NCBI RefSeq assembly: GCF_012848175.1
Contig: NZ_CP051651.1
Span: 1,550,001 to 1,614,000 of the forward strand
Direction: 5' to 3'
DNA length: 64,000 nucleotides
DNA from: Xanthomonas campestris pv. badrii
GTDB taxonomy: Bacteria > Pseudomonadota > Gammaproteobacteria > Xanthomonadales > Xanthomonadaceae
The position numbers were made by a program, and so were the translations under genes. The notes under the pieces are model-generated. The model did no database searches. It worked only from the letters and a program-made list of their open reading frames with translations, and was not told where the DNA came from. Shown piece after piece: positions 29,115-38,307 of this stretch; the first letter of the stretch is position 1, and each line of letters begins with the position of its first letter.

Positions 29115-29735
29115 TCATGCGTGCTTGCCCGGCAACACGCGGCGCAGCAGGCCGTCGCGCAGCACCAGGTGATGCCACAGCGCGGCACCGATGTGCAGCA
29201 GCACCAGTGCCAACAGCGCCCAGGCCGCGTTCAAGTGCCAGGTGCCCAGGGTGTCGCCCAGGTCCGCATCCACCTCGATCAGGTTCGGCAGCGGCAGCCC
29301 GAACAGATACACCGTCTTGCCGAAGGCATTACTCAGCGACCAGCCGATCAGCGGCAGTGCGAGCATCAGCCCGTACATGGCCAGATGCGTGGCGCCGGCG
29401 AGCAAGCGGGTGATCAGCGGAGCGGGCGGGCCGGGCAGCAGCTTGCGCAGACGCAGGCGCAGGCCAACGCGTAATACGAACAGCAGTAATACCATCAAGC
29501 CGAAATGGCGGTGGCCCTCCAGCAGCCACTGACGCAGTGCGCGTCCATCGAGTTCGGCGCGAAGCAGGATCAGGCTGGCCGCCATCACCAGGCACAGCAC
29601 CGTGAGCCAGTGTAGGACGCGCATGGATCTGGGGAGCGGGGTCACGCGCACGGACGGCGCGGTCTGCTCCGGCAGTGGTAGCGCGGGGGCGCTGGCGGTG
29701 GCTGCCGTGTCGGGCGCCTGAGGGGATGAACGCAT
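29115..29735 (-). CDS. Cytochrome b561 family membrane protein
   Basis: 206 residues. After an Ala/Pro-rich N-terminus (about 1-33), four membrane helices carry histidines in the haem-b positions (about H42, H75 or H77, H117, H181; motifs RVLHWL, GHRHFG, ATHLAMYG and LLHIGAALWHH). Such proteins pass electrons from quinol or other cytoplasmic-membrane donors to periplasmic carriers. It is the first gene of the leftward b561/haem-porin/cytochrome c set. The start at 29735 has GAGGA about 9 bases upstream. Confidence 0.87.
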   Translation of the reverse strand: MRSSPQAPDTAATASAPALPLPEQTAPSVRVTPLPRSMRVLHWLTVLCLVMAASLILLRAELDGRALRQWLLEGHRHFGLMVLLLFVLRVGLRLRLRKLLPGPPAPLITRLLAGATHLAMYGLMLALPLIGWSLSNAFGKTVYLFGLPLPNLIEVDADLGDTLGTWHLNAAWALLALVLLHIGAALWHHLVLRDGLLRRVLPGKHA

Positions 29736-30044
29736 CTGGTCGGTGTCCTCACCGGTGGTGGTCGTTGGTTCCGGCAGTTCGCAGTGCGCTGCCAGGCCTG
29801 GCTCCCCACGCCGGCCGAACCGCGGCCAGGTGAACGTGCACCGATGGGTGCGGCGATGCCGGTGAAAGGTTGCATCGCGCCAACGAATTTTTATCGTAAC
29901 GGGGCAAGGCCGGCGCGGCGTGGTGCTGCTACTGCGCTTTCGCGCACGTGGCTTCGCAGCGCCAGGACCTGGCGCAACCTTTCGCGCATCGCGGCGCACT
30001 CAGGCATGTCGCACTACGCGCAGTCAGCGGTAACGCCCCGGATC
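29736..30044. other. Divergent region between cytochrome b561 and the polysaccharide locus
   Basis: 309 bases. An in-frame upstream stretch (from about 29784) extends the ketoisomerase frame but has no ribosome site and looks non-coding. Both promoters should be here. The A/T-rich segment near 29887-29902 is the best candidate for one of them. Confidence 0.5.
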
Positions 30045-30467
30045 ATGGCCTTCGAACCCATCCAGTTGCATACCCATGGCGACGATCGCGGCTTGCTCAT
30101 TTCGCTGGAGCAAGAGCGCAATGTCCCTTTCCAGATACGTCGCGTGTACTACCTGTTCGGCACCCGTGATGGCGTGCATCGTGGCCAGCATGCGCACCGT
30201 CAGCTCAATCAACTGGCCGTGGCCCTGCATGGCTCGGTGACGATTCTGCTGGACGACGGCAAGGGCGATGGCCCGACCGAGGTGCGCCTGGACGACCCGT
30301 CGCAAGGACTGCTACTCGGGCGCATGGTCTGGCGCGACCTGCACCACTTCAGCCCGGATTGCGTGCTGATGGTGCTGGCCGACCAATTCTACGATCCAGG
30401 CGATTACATCCTGGATTACGACGAATTCCTGACCGAAGTCCGCGGCTTAAGCCGATTGGAGGCCTGA
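30045..30467 (+). CDS. Sugar 3,4-ketoisomerase (FdtA/WxcM cupin family)
   Basis: 140 residues of one cupin domain. The motif [13 protein letters not shown] (about 47-59) and the downstream acidic strand match FdtA, TylM3-type and the C-terminal half of WxcM, which convert dTDP-4-keto-6-deoxyglucose to the 3-keto sugar. It is followed after two bases by the matching aminotransferase, so the product is probably a 3-amino-3,6-dideoxyhexose such as Fuc3N or Qui3N. The acetyltransferase that usually completes dTDP-Fuc3NAc is not adjacent. The ATG lacks a strong ribosome site. Confidence 0.85.
   Translation: MAFEPIQLHTHGDDRGLLISLEQERNVPFQIRRVYYLFGTRDGVHRGQHAHRQLNQLAVALHGSVTILLDDGKGDGPTEVRLDDPSQGLLLGRMVWRDLHHFSPDCVLMVLADQFYDPGDYILDYDEFLTEVRGLSRLEA
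30456..30462 (+). promoter_or_regulatory. Shine-Dalgarno site for the aminotransferase GTG start
   Basis: TTGGAGG ends 7 bases before the GTG at 30470 and lies inside the end of the upstream gene. It supports GTG 30470, and coupling to the ketoisomerase gene, over the in-frame GTG at 30611. Confidence 0.6.
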
Positions 30468-30469
30468 TC

Positions 30470-31747
30470 GTGGAGAAACCGCCATCCAGCGATGCTGTGT
30501 TGCTTTCAGCAAGAGCACATCCCCGTCGTTCTACTGACAACGTAGGTTCTGCCCCCTTTGCCACCCAGTCGCTGTCAGTGAGTCGCAGCCATCATGAACG
30601 GCTGGAAGTCGTGGCGCATAAGAATGCCCTGCAGCAGGATGTTCCGTTTCTGGATCTACGTGCAGTCAATGCCGCTTACGCCGAAGCACTCAAAGCTGCT
30701 GCGGCTCGTGTCATCGATTCGGGTAGGTATGTGCTTGGTCAGGAGCTGTCATCGTTCGAGCAGGAGTTTGCTCACTATTGCGGCACCGCACACGCAGTCG
30801 GTGTGGGCAATGGGCTGGATGCCTTGTCGTTGATCTTGCGCGGCTATCGCGATCTGGGCGCGTTGCGCGAAGGCGATGAGATCATCGTCCCGGCCAATAC
30901 ATTCATTGCCACATTTCTCGCTATCAGCCAGAACAATTTGGTGCTGGTACCGGTGGAGCCTGAGCCGGGTAGCTTCAATCTTGACCCGGCAGCAGTGGAA
31001 AAGGCGATCGGGCCGCGGACGCGGGCCATCATGGCAGTACATCTCTACGGCCAGCTTGCCGACATGACGGCACTGCAGGCTCTGGCGCGATGCTATGGGC
31101 TGCTGCTGATTGAAGACGCCGCTCAGGCGCACGGTGCTAGTTGCGGCGGTATCCGTGCAGGCGCATTCGGAGATGCTGCTGCGTTCAGTTTCTTTCCCAG
31201 CAAGAATCTAGGAGCGCTGGGCGATGGCGGGGCAATCACGACCTCTGACACCGCGCTGACCCAGCGCATCCGCGCGCTGCGAAATTACGGGTCCGAAGTC
31301 AAGTATGAGCACCTGTATCAGGGGGTCAACTCTCGCTTGGACGAGATGCAGGCAGCGATGCTGCGGGTCAAGCTTGAGCATTTGGATGAGGACGTCCAGC
31401 GCCGCCGTGCCGTGGCGCAGCGATATCTGGACGCGATTACGCATCCTCTGATCGCATTGCCTGCGGTGACGTCGCCGGAGCGGCACGTCTGGCACCTTTT
31501 TGTCATACGCAGCCCCCAGCGCGACGCCCTGCAGAGCCACCTGGCCCACCATGGCATCCAGACCCTGATTCATTATCCGGTTCCCCCGCATCGGCAGCCT
31601 GCCTACGCCATGCTTGGGACGGCCTCTTTGCCGATCAGCGAACAGCTGCATCGTGAGGTGCTGAGCTTGCCCATTGGGCCTGCGCTGGAGGAATCGGATG
31701 TGGCACGCGTGATCGCTGCCTGCCAGGTATTCAAGGCGTCAGCATGA
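30470..31747 (+). CDS. DegT/DnrJ/EryC1/StrS-family sugar aminotransferase (FdtB-like)
   Basis: A PLP enzyme that aminates a 3-keto sugar nucleotide, using the product of the upstream ketoisomerase. The core begins at [13 protein letters not shown] and contains the PLP-lysine motif [14 protein letters not shown]. From GTG 30470 it is 425 residues, about 50 longer than typical; the extra N-terminus (to about 48) is A/T-richer and unlike the family. A GTG at 30611 would give 378 residues, the normal size, so the extension may not be translated. It overlaps the flippase gene by four bases. Confidence 0.9.
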   Translation: MEKPPSSDAVLLSARAHPRRSTDNVGSAPFATQSLSVSRSHHERLEVVAHKNALQQDVPFLDLRAVNAAYAEALKAAAARVIDSGRYVLGQELSSFEQEFAHYCGTAHAVGVGNGLDALSLILRGYRDLGALREGDEIIVPANTFIATFLAISQNNLVLVPVEPEPGSFNLDPAAVEKAIGPRTRAIMAVHLYGQLADMTALQALARCYGLLLIEDAAQAHGASCGGIRAGAFGDAAAFSFFPSKNLGALGDGGAITTSDTALTQRIRALRNYGSEVKYEHLYQGVNSRLDEMQAAMLRVKLEHLDEDVQRRRAVAQRYLDAITHPLIALPAVTSPERHVWHLFVIRSPQRDALQSHLAHHGIQTLIHYPVPPHRQPAYAMLGTASLPISEQLHREVLSLPIGPALEESDVARVIAACQVFKASA

Positions 31748-32997
31748 GTGTGTTGCGCAGCAGCGCCTATACCGGCCTTGCCACGCTAACCAAGCTGTTT
31801 GCGGCGCTGGTGGTGCTCAAGCTCGTTGCGCTCTACGCCGGCCCGGAAGGTGTCGGACGACTCGGCCAGTTCCTTGCGCTGATGTCGGTGTTGGCCGTGC
31901 TAGCCGGTGGTGGCATCGGCACCGGGATCGTCAAGTATGTGGCCGAGTACCGCCATGATGCTGCTGTACTTGCGCGGCTGCTCGGCGCGGCGCTTTGGTA
32001 CACCGGATGCGCATCGCTGCTGATGGCCGCGCTGGTGCTCGCCTGCAGTGGCCTGTTGGCGGAGCGGCTGTTTGGCGATAGAAGCTACCAGACGGTGATC
32101 TGCATCCTGGCCCTGGCGCAGGTAGGCATTGCGCTGGTGAACTACATCCTGGCAGTGATCAACGGCTTCAGTGATGTTCGCCGCCTGGCGATTGTGCAGG
32201 TCAGCGGCTCGGTGGCAAGCGTACTGGTTGTGGTTTGGGCGTCCGGTCGCTGGCATTTGCAGGGCGTGCTGATGGCCTGGGTGCTGGGACAGGTGATGTG
32301 CTTACTTGCCTGTGTGCCTGCGCTAAGGCGCAGCCCATATTTTTCCGACGCAATGCTGCGTACACATTTCGATCCGGGGATGACGCGAAAGCTCGCCGCA
32401 TTCTCGGCGATGACGCTCACCTCCACATTGGCGCCACAGCTTGCGGCCATGCTGGTGCGCGACCATCTGGCAGCGCATTTTGGCTGGCAGCAGGTGGGAT
32501 ACTGGCAAGCAGTCGGTCGGGTGTCGGACGCGTACCTGCTGTTTTTCACCACTGCAATCAATGTCTACTATCTGCCACGGATCGCCTCGCAGCATGGGCG
32601 AGAGGCGCTAGTAAAAGAGTTGCGTGCGGCCTACCGCCACGTCATGCCGGCGGTGATCGTCCTGGCGCTCGGCATCTATCTTTGCCGTGAGTGGTTGACC
32701 GCCCTGTTGTTTGCCGCCGAGTTCGCCGCTGCGCTTCCGTTGTACGGTCCGCAGCTGCTGGGCGACGTGATCAAGATCTCTGCGTTCGTGCTGTCATATG
32801 TGATGCTTGCCAAGGCAATGACGCGCACCTTCGTGATTTCCGAGTGTGTGTTCGCTGCCAGCTATGTGTTGCTCGTGTATGGTTTCGGCGCACGTTTCGG
32901 CGTACTTGGCGCCATGTACGCGTTCGTCGCCAACTATGCGCTGTATCTGCTGTTTAATCTGGTGGTAATTCGCCGTTATCTGGTGCAGTCGGCATGA
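31744..32997 (+). CDS. wzx: O-antigen flippase-like protein (Wzx family)
   Basis: 417 residues with about 12 membrane segments, of the polysaccharide flippase (MATE/MOP) superfamily. The N-terminus [33 protein letters not shown] matches the WzxE/RfbX pattern. It would move undecaprenyl-linked repeat units across the inner membrane. It is coupled by ATGA overlaps to the aminotransferase before and the glycosyltransferase after. Confidence 0.85.
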   Translation: MSVLRSSAYTGLATLTKLFAALVVLKLVALYAGPEGVGRLGQFLALMSVLAVLAGGGIGTGIVKYVAEYRHDAAVLARLLGAALWYTGCASLLMAALVLACSGLLAERLFGDRSYQTVICILALAQVGIALVNYILAVINGFSDVRRLAIVQVSGSVASVLVVVWASGRWHLQGVLMAWVLGQVMCLLACVPALRRSPYFSDAMLRTHFDPGMTRKLAAFSAMTLTSTLAPQLAAMLVRDHLAAHFGWQQVGYWQAVGRVSDAYLLFFTTAINVYYLPRIASQHGREALVKELRAAYRHVMPAVIVLALGIYLCREWLTALLFAAEFAAALPLYGPQLLGDVIKISAFVLSYVMLAKAMTRTFVISECVFAASYVLLVYGFGARFGVLGAMYAFVANYALYLLFNLVVIRRYLVQSA

Positions 32998-33947
32998 CGC
33001 TTCATGCACAGGATCAGATGCGTGTGCGACTGCCCCTGGTGTCGGTCCTGATTCCTGCGTTCAATCACGCATGTTTTATTGGTAGGTGTCTGGATAGCGT
33101 CTTGGAAGATCCGTATCCGGAAAAGGAAATCGTCATCATTGATGATGGCTCCGTTGACGGGACCGGAGAGGTGATTGCGCAGTGGATATTGGTGCATGGA
33201 AGCAGGATTCCGGTGCATTTTGTACGCCGACCCAATCGCGGCGTAGCAGCCACCCTGAATGAGCTGGCGCTACGCGCGCATGGTCAGTTCCTTCGTGTCG
33301 TGGCCAGTGATGACTATCTGATCCCAGGTGGCCTGGAAGTGCAGGTCAAATTTCTCCTAAAAAACACTGAAAAGAGCGCCGTCATCGGTGATGCATGCGT
33401 CGTTGATCAGTGTGGAAGACTGCTGCACGCCAGCGCAATGTCTGATCTGCATGGCGCTCGCAAGAGCGAATACCTGTCCGATCTCGGAATCCGCCGCGTG
33501 ATCATCTCTCGATGGGCGATCAGCGGGGCGGTCATTATGCTCAGAGCCAACGCATTCGATGCTCGAACTGCCTGGGACGAGCGTTTGAAAATCGAAGATT
33601 GGGATTTTTTTCTTAGGCTTGTGGCGCGCGATGGGTTGGGCTTCGTGGACAGCACGGTCTGCGCCTATCGATTGCATGGGAGCAATGCCAGCAAAACCCG
33701 GGACGTGCAGAGGCGTCTTGCCAATTTGCGTGAATTCAGGGATGTTGCGATGCGCCATCGGCCTCTGTTCGACGTGCCCGAAAGCATCTTGCTGCATGCC
33801 GAAGCTGACTACATCGCCGCCAAGATTGCGTTTTTGCAGCGGCGGCCACTGCACGTTGGTTACTGGCTCGTGCGCTATGGGTGGAAGTGCTGCTTGGCGG
33901 CAGTGGCCCGCCCGGCGCTGCGTCCTCGGGGAGTGTTAGGTGGTTGA
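32994..33947 (+). CDS. Family 2 glycosyltransferase
   Basis: 317 residues. The GT-A core starts VSVLIPAFNHACFIGRCLDSV and has the DXD-like IIDDGSVDGT and a second acidic pair in VVASDDYLIPGG, with KIEDWDFFLRL later as the catalytic-base region. It probably adds a sugar to the repeat unit built by this cluster. The gene is A/T-richer than its neighbours. It overlaps the flippase by four bases and the polymerase-like gene by eight. Confidence 0.88.
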   Translation: MTLHAQDQMRVRLPLVSVLIPAFNHACFIGRCLDSVLEDPYPEKEIVIIDDGSVDGTGEVIAQWILVHGSRIPVHFVRRPNRGVAATLNELALRAHGQFLRVVASDDYLIPGGLEVQVKFLLKNTEKSAVIGDACVVDQCGRLLHASAMSDLHGARKSEYLSDLGIRRVIISRWAISGAVIMLRANAFDARTAWDERLKIEDWDFFLRLVARDGLGFVDSTVCAYRLHGSNASKTRDVQRRLANLREFRDVAMRHRPLFDVPESILLHAEADYIAAKIAFLQRRPLHVGYWLVRYGWKCCLAAVARPALRPRGVLGG

Positions 33948-35073
33948 GGCTCTACGCTGGCCGTCGTCCTATCTTTTGCCAGCAATGCTGGTCAGCTGTA
34001 GTGTCACATGGCTGATCTACGTACTGCCACCTGGCTACATGCAAGGGGTTGTAGTGCTGGCGGTCATGGCTTTGCTGACCCCTGTGCTGGATGTACTGCT
34101 GCGCATCCGGCTGCCGGCGGCCGAACAGTTCCGCAACTATCGCTATGCAGGCACCCGCGACGCGTTTCTGGCGATGACGCTGGCCGCGGTGGTCGCGCTG
34201 TTCTGCATCGCGGACGTGGTGCTGTTTCCGATCCCATTGTTCAGCGATCCGTCCTCGTATGCCACCTTGAGCCCGCTGCGCTCGCATGTGCGGCACATCT
34301 CCAACATGTGCTGGATCCTGCCGCCGATTGCGTTGCTCTGCGTGCGCCATCGCGGCCTACGTGCGGCGATGGTGGCGTTCGGGTTCGTCTTTCCCATCGT
34401 GGTGATCGACCGTAATCGCATCTTTGCCGGCCTGTTCTCCTTCGTGCTGGTGATGCTGCTGCGGCGCGACCCGGTGCGCCGGCTGCCGTGGAAGACGATC
34501 TGCGTTCTGGTATTGGCCGGCGGCGGGGTGTTTTCGGTGCTGGGCGCGCTGCGTTCGGGCTCGTTGGCCACGGTGGCGTTGCCGTTCGGCACGTTCTATC
34601 GCGCCATGCCGCAAGGCGTGCAGTGGCTGTTGCTGTACATCAGCGCCGGGCCATACAACTTCGGTGCGATGCTGGCCAAGGGGTACGTCAACGCCAGCTT
34701 CCTGATCAACCAATTGGTGCCATTCAGTGGCTCCATTGCCACCGCCGGGACAAGCATTCCGCTGGATGCACCCAATATCAACGTGGGTACCGAGTTCTTC
34801 CCGTTCCTGATGGCCTGGGGCGCGCCAGGCGCGCTGCTGGCGCTGTTGACGCTGTACGCGGGGCTGGTGTGGAGCGTGCGGCGGCTCAACGGATCGCTGT
34901 CGATCTTCCACGTGCTGATCTTCCTGCGCCTGGCCTATGCGTGTCTGATGTCGCCGTTCGCTCCACAAGCATTCACCTGGACCAACTTCGGCTTTATCGC
35001 GCTGTGCCTGGTGCTGCATGCCTGCACCGTGCTGTTGCCCAACCGCCACGCGGCACATCCGTCTGCCGCGTGA
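33940..35073 (+). CDS. O-antigen polymerase-like membrane protein (Wzy candidate)
   Basis: 377 residues, about 10 membrane segments, starting at GTG. The protein has the hydrophobic, weakly conserved character of Wzy polymerases, with a long periplasmic loop in the middle-to-late part (around LINQLVPFSGSIATAG and NVGTEFFPFLMAWG). Such proteins polymerise repeat units. Family membership rests on membrane topology and its position between flippase-GT and chain-length genes, since Wzy sequences vary greatly. It overlaps the GT2 gene by eight bases. Confidence 0.7.
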   Translation: MVEALRWPSSYLLPAMLVSCSVTWLIYVLPPGYMQGVVVLAVMALLTPVLDVLLRIRLPAAEQFRNYRYAGTRDAFLAMTLAAVVALFCIADVVLFPIPLFSDPSSYATLSPLRSHVRHISNMCWILPPIALLCVRHRGLRAAMVAFGFVFPIVVIDRNRIFAGLFSFVLVMLLRRDPVRRLPWKTICVLVLAGGGVFSVLGALRSGSLATVALPFGTFYRAMPQGVQWLLLYISAGPYNFGAMLAKGYVNASFLINQLVPFSGSIATAGTSIPLDAPNINVGTEFFPFLMAWGAPGALLALLTLYAGLVWSVRRLNGSLSIFHVLIFLRLAYACLMSPFAPQAFTWTNFGFIALCLVLHACTVLLPNRHAAHPSAA

Positions 35074-35115
35074 GCGCGGCGAATTTCCATCCTCTTGTTG
35101 CAGAGCTTGCGCACC

Positions 35116-35964
35116 ATGAATCAACACGACGAAATCTATCTGATCGACCTGTGGCGCATCCTGCGCCGCGAATGGCGCTGGGCGCTGGCCGCGTTCGTCG
35201 TGGTCGTGGCGCTCAGCCTCGTGTTCCTGCGCGTGGCCAAACCACAGTGGGAAGCCACCGCATGGATCCAGGTGGGTGAAATCGGCCCGACGCCGGCCGG
35301 CCGCGATCCGAAGGTCGAGCCGTTCCAGCGCGTGATCGACCGGATGAAGACGCGGCTGTTTCAGGATGCGGTGCTGCAGCGCGCCGGCGTGCCGCTCAAA
35401 AGCCGTGCAGCGCAACTGTATCGGAGCAGCCTCAAGCCCGATCCCGACCCATATGCCAATCTGATCGGCATCACCATCCGTGCCGATTCGCCGCAGCAGG
35501 CGCGCAGCCTGGCCATGGCGACGGTGGATACGCTGAAAAATCTGCATGGCGACACCAACACCACCGCACTCACGCTCGCTCGCACCCGCCTGCAAGGCCT
35601 GAGCGAGGACCTGCGTGTTGCCGTGCGCAACCGCGAACAGCTGCAACGGCAACTCGACGCCGGGCCGGGTGGAGCGACGAGCCCGGCGCAGGTGCTGGCC
35701 GGCGTGCTGCTGACCGACAGCAACACCACCATCCGCGCGATCAAGGCCGAGCACGACGATCTGGTGGCGCGGCTGACCGACCGCTACACCTACCAGACCT
35801 CGTTGGCGTGGCCGGTGTATGTGCCAGAGCAGCGCGCATTTCCGAACACCGCGATGGTGGGAGCGCTCGGTCTGCTCGGTGGTGCGGGGCTGGGCGTGTT
35901 GGTGGCGGTGCTGCGCAATGCCTGGCGGCGCCGTAGGGTGGCGACGGCGGCGGCCATCGCCTGA
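35116..35964 (+). CDS. Polysaccharide chain-length determinant (Wzz family)
   Basis: 282 residues: N-terminal membrane segment (about 23-41), a periplasmic helical domain with a coiled coil (about 42-245), and a C-terminal membrane segment (about 250-270). The N-terminus DEIYLIDLWRILRREWRWAL is the classical Wzz start. It lacks the cytoplasmic tyrosine-kinase part of Wzc, so it is a chain-length regulator only. Last gene of the compact polysaccharide locus. Confidence 0.82.
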   Translation: MNQHDEIYLIDLWRILRREWRWALAAFVVVVALSLVFLRVAKPQWEATAWIQVGEIGPTPAGRDPKVEPFQRVIDRMKTRLFQDAVLQRAGVPLKSRAAQLYRSSLKPDPDPYANLIGITIRADSPQQARSLAMATVDTLKNLHGDTNTTALTLARTRLQGLSEDLRVAVRNREQLQRQLDAGPGGATSPAQVLAGVLLTDSNTTIRAIKAEHDDLVARLTDRYTYQTSLAWPVYVPEQRAFPNTAMVGALGLLGGAGLGVLVAVLRNAWRRRRVATAAAIA

Positions 35965-36231
35965 CCTCGGCGGCTGCGGCCCGGCGCCGGAGCAGGCATT
36001 CGGCAAGGCTGCGGTGCGCACGCCTGTCGCATCACCGCTGCTGTCGGGGGCGCGCCGGGCGCCAGTCAGTTGCTGCAGTTTGCGGGTGATCCTCACGCAT
36101 CTGCGCAGTAACCCGCCTGCAACCAAACCGGCGGGCGCTGGCACTCACGGGTCTATCAAGCGATGCCGCAGTGGCGGCTCCGCGTCCGGAGAGTGCCGTG
36201 AGTTCAGCAGGACAGGTGTGGGAGGCGATGC

Positions 36232-37074
36232 ATGTCGGTGGTCAGTGAGCATGCGGCGCGTGGCGGGACGGTCGCACCGGAGCAATTGCTGGAGACGCAA
36301 CGTGCGTTCGACAGCGTCGCCCCCGATTACGATGGCCCGCGCGGCAACAATGCGCTGATCCAGCGCATGCGCACCACCTTGTGGGACACCGTGGCTGCCG
36401 AATTGCCGGTGGGCTCGCGGCTGGTGGACCTGGGCTGCGGAACCGGGCTGGATGCCGGCGAATTCGCACGGCGCGGGTACCGCGTGCTGGCCACCGACTG
36501 GTCGCCGGCCATGGTCGAGCGCACCCGCCATCGCGCTGCCAGCCAGGGCCTGGAAGAACGGCTGGCTGCCGCGCACGTGGGCATCCAGCAGCTCGATCGG
36601 CTCGACGGCACCTTCGATGGCATGTACTCCAATTTCGGCCCGCTCAACTGCGCGCCGGACCTGCCGGCCGTGGCCGCCGAATGCGCACGTCTGCTGCGTG
36701 CCGACGGCTGCCTGGTGTTTTCGGTGATCGGGCGGATCTGTCCATGGGAAATCGGCCACTACGCGCTGCGCGGCCGCTTCAAGCGGGCGGCGGTGCGGGC
36801 GGCCAGGGGCGCAACGGCAGTCGGCATGAACGGCCACACCATCTGGACCTGGTACCACCTGCCGCGCGAGTTCTATCGCGCGTTTGAGCAGCACTTCGTG
36901 CTGGACAGCTATCGCGCCCTGAGCCTGTTCCTGCCGCCGCCGTACCTGGTGGATGTCTGCGAGCGCCACCCGCGCCTGGCACAGCGCCTGGGTGCGTTGG
37001 ACGATCGGTTTGGCGGATTGCCAGTGTTGCGCGATATGGGCGATCACTTCCTGATCGTGATGCGCAAGCGCTGA
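36232..37074 (+). CDS. SAM-dependent methyltransferase (class I)
   Basis: 280 residues. The Rossmann motif LVDLGCGTGLDAGEFA (about 64-79) and motif II ATDWSPAMVER match class I methyltransferases of the UbiE/Methyltransf_25 type. The N-terminus AFDSVAPDYDGPRGNN is typical. The substrate is unknown. It starts a run of closely packed genes: amidohydrolase (13 bases on), second methyltransferase, two glycosyltransferases. 267 bases separate it from the Wzz-like gene, so it may start a new transcript. Confidence 0.85.
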   Translation: MSVVSEHAARGGTVAPEQLLETQRAFDSVAPDYDGPRGNNALIQRMRTTLWDTVAAELPVGSRLVDLGCGTGLDAGEFARRGYRVLATDWSPAMVERTRHRAASQGLEERLAAAHVGIQQLDRLDGTFDGMYSNFGPLNCAPDLPAVAAECARLLRADGCLVFSVIGRICPWEIGHYALRGRFKRAAVRAARGATAVGMNGHTIWTWYHLPREFYRAFEQHFVLDSYRALSLFLPPPYLVDVCERHPRLAQRLGALDDRFGGLPVLRDMGDHFLIVMRKR

Positions 37075-37086
37075 GTGGAGAGCTCG

Positions 37087-38307
37087 ATGGCCATGGCCGA
37101 TGTCTGCCTGCAGGGCGCGCGCGCGATCACCCTGGCCGGGGTGTCGCATGCGGCGGTCAGCATGCGCAACGGCCGCTTCGGTGGCACGGTCGGCACCGGA
37201 ACCTTGCGGCTGGATCTGCAGGGCCATGTGCTGGTGCCGGGACTGATCAATGCGCATGAGCATTTGCAGGTCAACGGCGTCCCGCCGCTGCCGCAGGGGG
37301 CGCCGTTCGCCAATAGCTATGCGTGGATCGAGGCGTTCCAGGCGCATTTCCAGCATCCGGACGTGGCCGCGGCACTGCGTGTGCCCAAGGCGGTGCGGCT
37401 GCGTCACGGCGGCTTGAAGAATCTCCTGGCCGGCGTGACCTGCGTGGCGCAGCACGACCCCTGGCACGCCACCCTGGATGAAGCCGGGTATCCGGTACAC
37501 GTGCTGCGCGAGTTCGGTTGGAGCTACGCGCTGGGCTGGACGGGCTACGGGCCGCCGGTGCAGGGCAGCTTTGCGGCCACCCCTTCGGCGCATCCATGGA
37601 TGATCCACCTGGCCGAAGGCACCGATGCGGTGGCGCGCGCCGAGCTGGACACGCTCGATCGGCTGGGCTGCCTGGCGTCCAATACGGTGCTGATCCATGG
37701 CGTGGGCATGGGCGAGCAGGACATCGAACGGGTCATCGCGCGCGGTGCGGCGGTGGTGTGGTGCCCGTCGAGCAATCTGGCTCTGCTCGGTCGCACCCTG
37801 GACCCCTGGCGCCTGTGCATGGCCGGGCGGCTCGCGCTGGGCAGCGATTCGCGCGTGAGCGGCTCGCGCGATCTGCTCGACGAACTGCACGTTGCCGCCG
37901 ACAGTGGCCTGGCGCCGGACCTGCTGCTTGGCCTGGTCACCGATCAGGCAGCACGCATCCTGCGGATGGCAAGGCGCGGGCGTATCGCGCCTGGTGCGGT
38001 GGCGGATCTGGTGATCGTGCGCGACCGCGGCGGCGAGGCCGCCAGCAGCATCATCGGTTGCGATCGCAGCGCGCTGCGCGCAGTGATCCGCGACGGCAAG
38101 CCACGCATTGCCGATCCGGATTTCGCCCCGTGGTTCGATGCTGCCGGCATCCAGACCATTCCGGTGCTGCTGGACGGCCGCCCCAAGTTGCTCGACGCCG
38201 CGCTGGCAGATCCGGCGGTGCTGGCACTGGAACCCGGTCTGGAATGCATACGGCACGCAGCGCCGTCGGCATCTGATGCGCTGGTTGCCATCGGGGGCGC
38301 GTCGTGA
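37087..38307 (+). CDS. Amidohydrolase (TrzA/AtzA/cytosine deaminase superfamily)
   Basis: 406 residues. The metal-binding motif GLINAHEHL (His57, His59), an inner His in VLIHGVGM, and the late Asp in LGSDSRVSGSRDLLDE are those of the amidohydrolase superfamily, closest to the Trz/Atz aminohydrolase group. It could deaminate or deacetylate a cluster intermediate. ATG 37087 has GGAG in the correct spacing; an upstream GTG at 37075 is less likely. The gene ends with a GTGA overlap to the next methyltransferase. Confidence 0.78.
   Translation: MAMADVCLQGARAITLAGVSHAAVSMRNGRFGGTVGTGTLRLDLQGHVLVPGLINAHEHLQVNGVPPLPQGAPFANSYAWIEAFQAHFQHPDVAAALRVPKAVRLRHGGLKNLLAGVTCVAQHDPWHATLDEAGYPVHVLREFGWSYALGWTGYGPPVQGSFAATPSAHPWMIHLAEGTDAVARAELDTLDRLGCLASNTVLIHGVGMGEQDIERVIARGAAVVWCPSSNLALLGRTLDPWRLCMAGRLALGSDSRVSGSRDLLDELHVAADSGLAPDLLLGLVTDQAARILRMARRGRIAPGAVADLVIVRDRGGEAASSIIGCDRSALRAVIRDGKPRIADPDFAPWFDAAGIQTIPVLLDGRPKLLDAALADPAVLALEPGLECIRHAAPSASDALVAIGGAS

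Noticed and set aside
29784..30044. Upstream extension of the ketoisomerase frame
   Set aside because: Open but without ribosome site or family match; the family N-terminus begins at the ATG at 30045.
34357..36144. A 595-codon open frame on the minus strand
   Set aside because: Antisense to the polymerase-like and Wzz-like genes; composition of a shadow frame.
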